From: Azoarcus sp.
GTDB taxonomy: Bacteria > Pseudomonadota > Gammaproteobacteria > Burkholderiales > Rhodocyclaceae
Direction of reading: 5' to 3'
NCBI GenBank assembly: GCA_023230755.1
Contig: JALNWS010000170.1
Span: forward strand, 1 to 8,711
DNA: 8,711 nucleotides
The translations under genes were made by a program, and so were the position numbers. The notes under the pieces were generated by a model that saw only the letters and a list, made by a program, of their open reading frames with translations, was not told the DNA's origin and made no database searches. Shown here one piece after another: positions 7,258 through 8,711 of the stretch (position 1 is its first letter; each line of letters opens with the position of its first letter).

Positions 7258-7349
7258 CTCAAGGAGTTGGAATGGTGTCAATGATGCCACGAAGCCTGCT
7301 CCGAATCATCTGCTGGCTATGACTAAAGTCGAATCCTTGAGTTTCCCTC
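7258..7349. repeat. Compound short repeats upstream of the H-NS gene
   Basis: CTCAAGGA (7258-7265) and TCCTTGAG (7334-7341) form an 8-bp inverted repeat. TTTCCCTC occurs as a direct repeat beside them at 7253-7260 and 7342-7349. The set brackets the region just upstream of the H-NS gene start, where its promoter should lie, so it could be a regulator site or an autoregulatory element. The arms are short and chance is a real alternative. Confidence 0.25.
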
Positions 7350-7365
7350 CGCAAGACACTGAGCT

Positions 7366-7382
7366 GCGGGTTCCCAGCCCGC
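7366..7382. other. Weak GC hairpin downstream of the hydrolase gene
   Basis: GCGGG (7366-7370) and CCCGC (7378-7382) can pair around a 7-base loop. This lies 15 bp past the hydrolase stop on the minus strand. It is the only hairpin found in this gap and could contribute to transcript ending, but there is no T-run, so it does not meet the intrinsic-terminator pattern. Confidence 0.2.
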
Positions 7383-7396
7383 GCCGGGTTCAGCGG

Positions 7397-8311
7397 TCAT
7401 GTGCCTTCGGCATCGCCGGTACTCGAAGACAAGGCCGACTGCAGAAAAACGACGATGGTCTTCATTTCCTGCGCCATGTCCTCGAACGACTCGTGGTTGC
7501 CTGGCAGCGTAAGCAGCGCCACCCTGTCGTGGGCGCGCGCGGCATGCAGGCGCGACGCGTCGGCAACGGGCACCACCTCATCATGTTCGCCATGCACGAG
7601 CAGCACCGGGCAATGCAGACGCGCGATGCTGGCGACCGGCGCGATATCGTCGAAGCGGAAGCCGATCGTCGCCTGCACGTAGTCGAGGATGTAGGCCTCC
7701 ATCCAGTGCGGAATCCGTTTGGCGGCGAGCCAGCTGCGCATCATGTCGGCAGGATGGGCAAAGGCCGATACGCTGACGACCGCCGCCACCTCGCTGCGTC
7801 GGGTGGCCGCCAGCAACACCGCGCCGGCCCCGACGGAGTGACCGAGCAGCGCGATGCGACCACCACCCGCGTCAGGATGTGCGCTCAGCCAGTCGTAAGC
7901 CGCTTCGGTATCTTCGGCAAAGCGCGGCAAGGAGGCAAAGCTGTCGTCGTCCGAGCGTCCATGACAGCGCGCATCGATGAACAACGCGGCCAGCCCGGCT
8001 TCGTGCAGCGGACGCGCCAGTGGCAGCATCATCTGCGCATTGCCGCCCCAGCCATGCAGCACGATGACCGTGCCGCTTGCTTTGGCTCCTGCACCGGCAG
8101 GTATAAACCAGGCGTGGAGAAACCTGCCATTGGCCGTCGGGATGCGTGCGGTCGAGAACGCCAGCCCCACCGCCTCCGGCCCTGCTGATTCAATGACCCT
8201 GGGTGCGGCAAGGCCGCGACGGATCGCACGGCGAACGCCCGCGCGCAGGGCCAGAACAGCCGCTACGCCGGCAAGCAGGAACAGCACAAAGGAAGGCTGG
8301 AATGCCGTCAT
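7397..8311 (-). CDS. Alpha/beta hydrolase with N-terminal membrane anchor
   Basis: This serine hydrolase of about 304 residues has an unknown substrate, probably an ester or acyl group. Numbered from the ATG at 8311, a hydrophobic segment (about 7-22, FVLFLLAGVAAVLAL) followed by Arg-rich residues suggests an inner-membrane anchor. The catalytic domain shows the oxyanion motif HGWGGN (86-91), DARCHGRSD (113-121), the nucleophile elbow GHSVGAG (157-163, Ser159), HGEHDEVVP (240-248, Asp244) and GNHESF (271-276, His273), giving a complete Ser-Asp-His triad. The start is uncertain. The frame is open to an ATG at 8413 (338 residues), but those extra 34 codons have weaker GC bias at third positions, and no start (8413, 8374, 8317 or 8311) has a clear Shine-Dalgarno. 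I prefer 8317/8311. The 156-bp gap before the H-NS gene suggests a separate transcript. Close relatives are usually annotated only as alpha/beta hydrolase or as lysophospholipase-like. Confidence 0.88.
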   Translation of the reverse strand: MTAFQPSFVLFLLAGVAAVLALRAGVRRAIRRGLAAPRVIESAGPEAVGLAFSTARIPTANGRFLHAWFIPAGAGAKASGTVIVLHGWGGNAQMMLPLARPLHEAGLAALFIDARCHGRSDDDSFASLPRFAEDTEAAYDWLSAHPDAGGGRIALLGHSVGAGAVLLAATRRSEVAAVVSVSAFAHPADMMRSWLAAKRIPHWMEAYILDYVQATIGFRFDDIAPVASIARLHCPVLLVHGEHDEVVPVADASRLHAARAHDRVALLTLPGNHESFEDMAQEMKTIVVFLQSALSSSTGDAEGT

Positions 8312-8334
8312 GAGCATAAACAGATCAAAGACGG

Positions 8335-8364
8335 ATTGTGCGCGTCGTGCTTTCCATCGGGCAA
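8335..8364 (-). promoter_or_regulatory. Possible sigma70-like promoter for the hydrolase
   Basis: On the minus strand TTGCCC (8364-8359) and CACAAT (8340-8335) are separated by 18 bases. This would give a short leader before the ATGs at 8317 and 8311. Matches to consensus are modest (about 3-4 of 6 at each box), and the site would lie inside the frame if translation began at 8413. Confidence 0.2.
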
Positions 8365-8424
8365 GTCGGCGCATAAGCCACGCGGGATACAGGGATGCAT
8401 CACCGGCGTACATCCAGCCGTGAC

Positions 8425-8454
8425 TTGATCCTTACACCCGTTGACGCCCACAAT
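8425..8454 (+). promoter_or_regulatory. Possible sigma70-like promoter for the dehydrogenase gene
   Basis: TTGATC (8425-8430) and CACAAT (8449-8454), with an 18-base spacer, stand 25 bases before the ATG at 8480 and would give a leader of roughly 19 bases containing the GGAAGG ribosome site. Each box matches 4 of 6 consensus bases. Position supports it; the sequence match is only fair. Confidence 0.33.
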
Positions 8455-8479
8455 CGGATCTTTAGTGGAAGGAACGAGC

Positions 8480-8711
8480 ATGCGGGCCATTGTGACCGGA
8501 CATAGCCGCGGACTGGGCGCCGCGATTGCGGAAAACCTGCTCAAACGCGGCATCCGGGTACTCGGGCTTGCACGCCATGGCAACGCCGATCTCGCCGATC
8601 GCTTTCCCGCCCTGTTTCAGGAAGAGGTGCTGGATCTGTCCGATCTCGTGGCACTCGACGCCTGGCTTTCCGGTGGCCGACTCAAACACTTTCTGGCCGA
8701 CAAAGGCTCGG
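8480..8711 (+). CDS. Short-chain dehydrogenase/reductase, N-terminal part (cut by window edge)
   Basis: The frame opens at the ATG at 8480 and is uninterrupted to the window end, giving 77 residues with no stop. It begins MRAIVTGHSRGLGAAIAENL, showing the Rossmann nucleotide-binding motif TGxxxGxG (residues 6-13) of classical short-chain dehydrogenases/reductases at the expected distance from the N-terminus. A second beta strand, IRVLGLAR, ends in Arg, which often goes with NADP preference (inference). A strand with Asp, EEVLDLSD, fits the adenine-ring contact position. GGAAGG lies seven bases before the ATG, a strong ribosome site. The gene is divergent from the hydrolase. Its substrate cannot be told from this fragment, and the catalytic Ser-Tyr-Lys region is outside the window. 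Confidence 0.88.
   Translation, partial: MRAIVTGHSRGLGAAIAENLLKRGIRVLGLARHGNADLADRFPALFQEEVLDLSDLVALDAWLSGGRLKHFLADKGS

Noticed and set aside
7276..7281. Perfect TTGACA -35 box on the minus strand before the H-NS gene
   Set aside because: The sequence 16-18 bases downstream (GGGAAA and neighbours) does not resemble a -10 box.
1..8711. A defence island or novel multi-gene system around sbcDC and the H-NS gene
   Set aside because: All clear genes belong to well-known housekeeping families with intact motifs, and no nuclease, toxin, reverse transcriptase or sensor gene of a defence type accompanies them.

Overview
The window is GC-rich chromosomal DNA of ordinary housekeeping character. The best guess is a betaproteobacterium of the Azoarcus/Thauera (Rhodocyclales) type, from the GC-rich codon use, the short H-NS-family protein and the SbcCD type. 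This taxonomic guess is an inference, not a search result. I see no rRNA, tRNA, CRISPR array, insertion sequence, phage gene or integration site.

Layout: On the + strand, 14-2156 holds a two-gene purine-acquisition unit: an adenine deaminase of the COG1816 type, then after 34 bp a Tat-type secreted BMP/PnrA-family substrate-binding protein. ATPase and permease genes of the transporter are not in the window and may lie upstream of base 1. A 357-bp gap (2157-2513) follows. It carries an AT-richer patch, two identical palindromes arranged as a perfect inverted repeat, and a 28-codon minus-strand ORF with a good Shine-Dalgarno. This is the least explained part of the window.

From 2514 to about 8311 all genes are on the minus strand. 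In transcription order they are an alpha/beta hydrolase with an N-terminal membrane anchor (8311 to 7397), an H-NS-family nucleoid protein (7240 to 6839), sbcD (6730 to 5585) and sbcC (5588 to 2514). sbcD and sbcC overlap by 4 bp and encode the two subunits of the SbcCD (Mre11-Rad50-like) nuclease. A divergent + strand gene at 8480, running off the right edge, begins a short-chain dehydrogenase/reductase.

Functionally the window holds purine salvage, DNA hairpin/double-strand-end processing, chromatin organisation and two generic enzymes. I do not see a previously undescribed multi-gene system. The most worthwhile leads are the paired palindromes with the neighbouring small ORF at 2269-2419, and the likely mis-naming of the deaminase as adenosine deaminase in automatic annotation.
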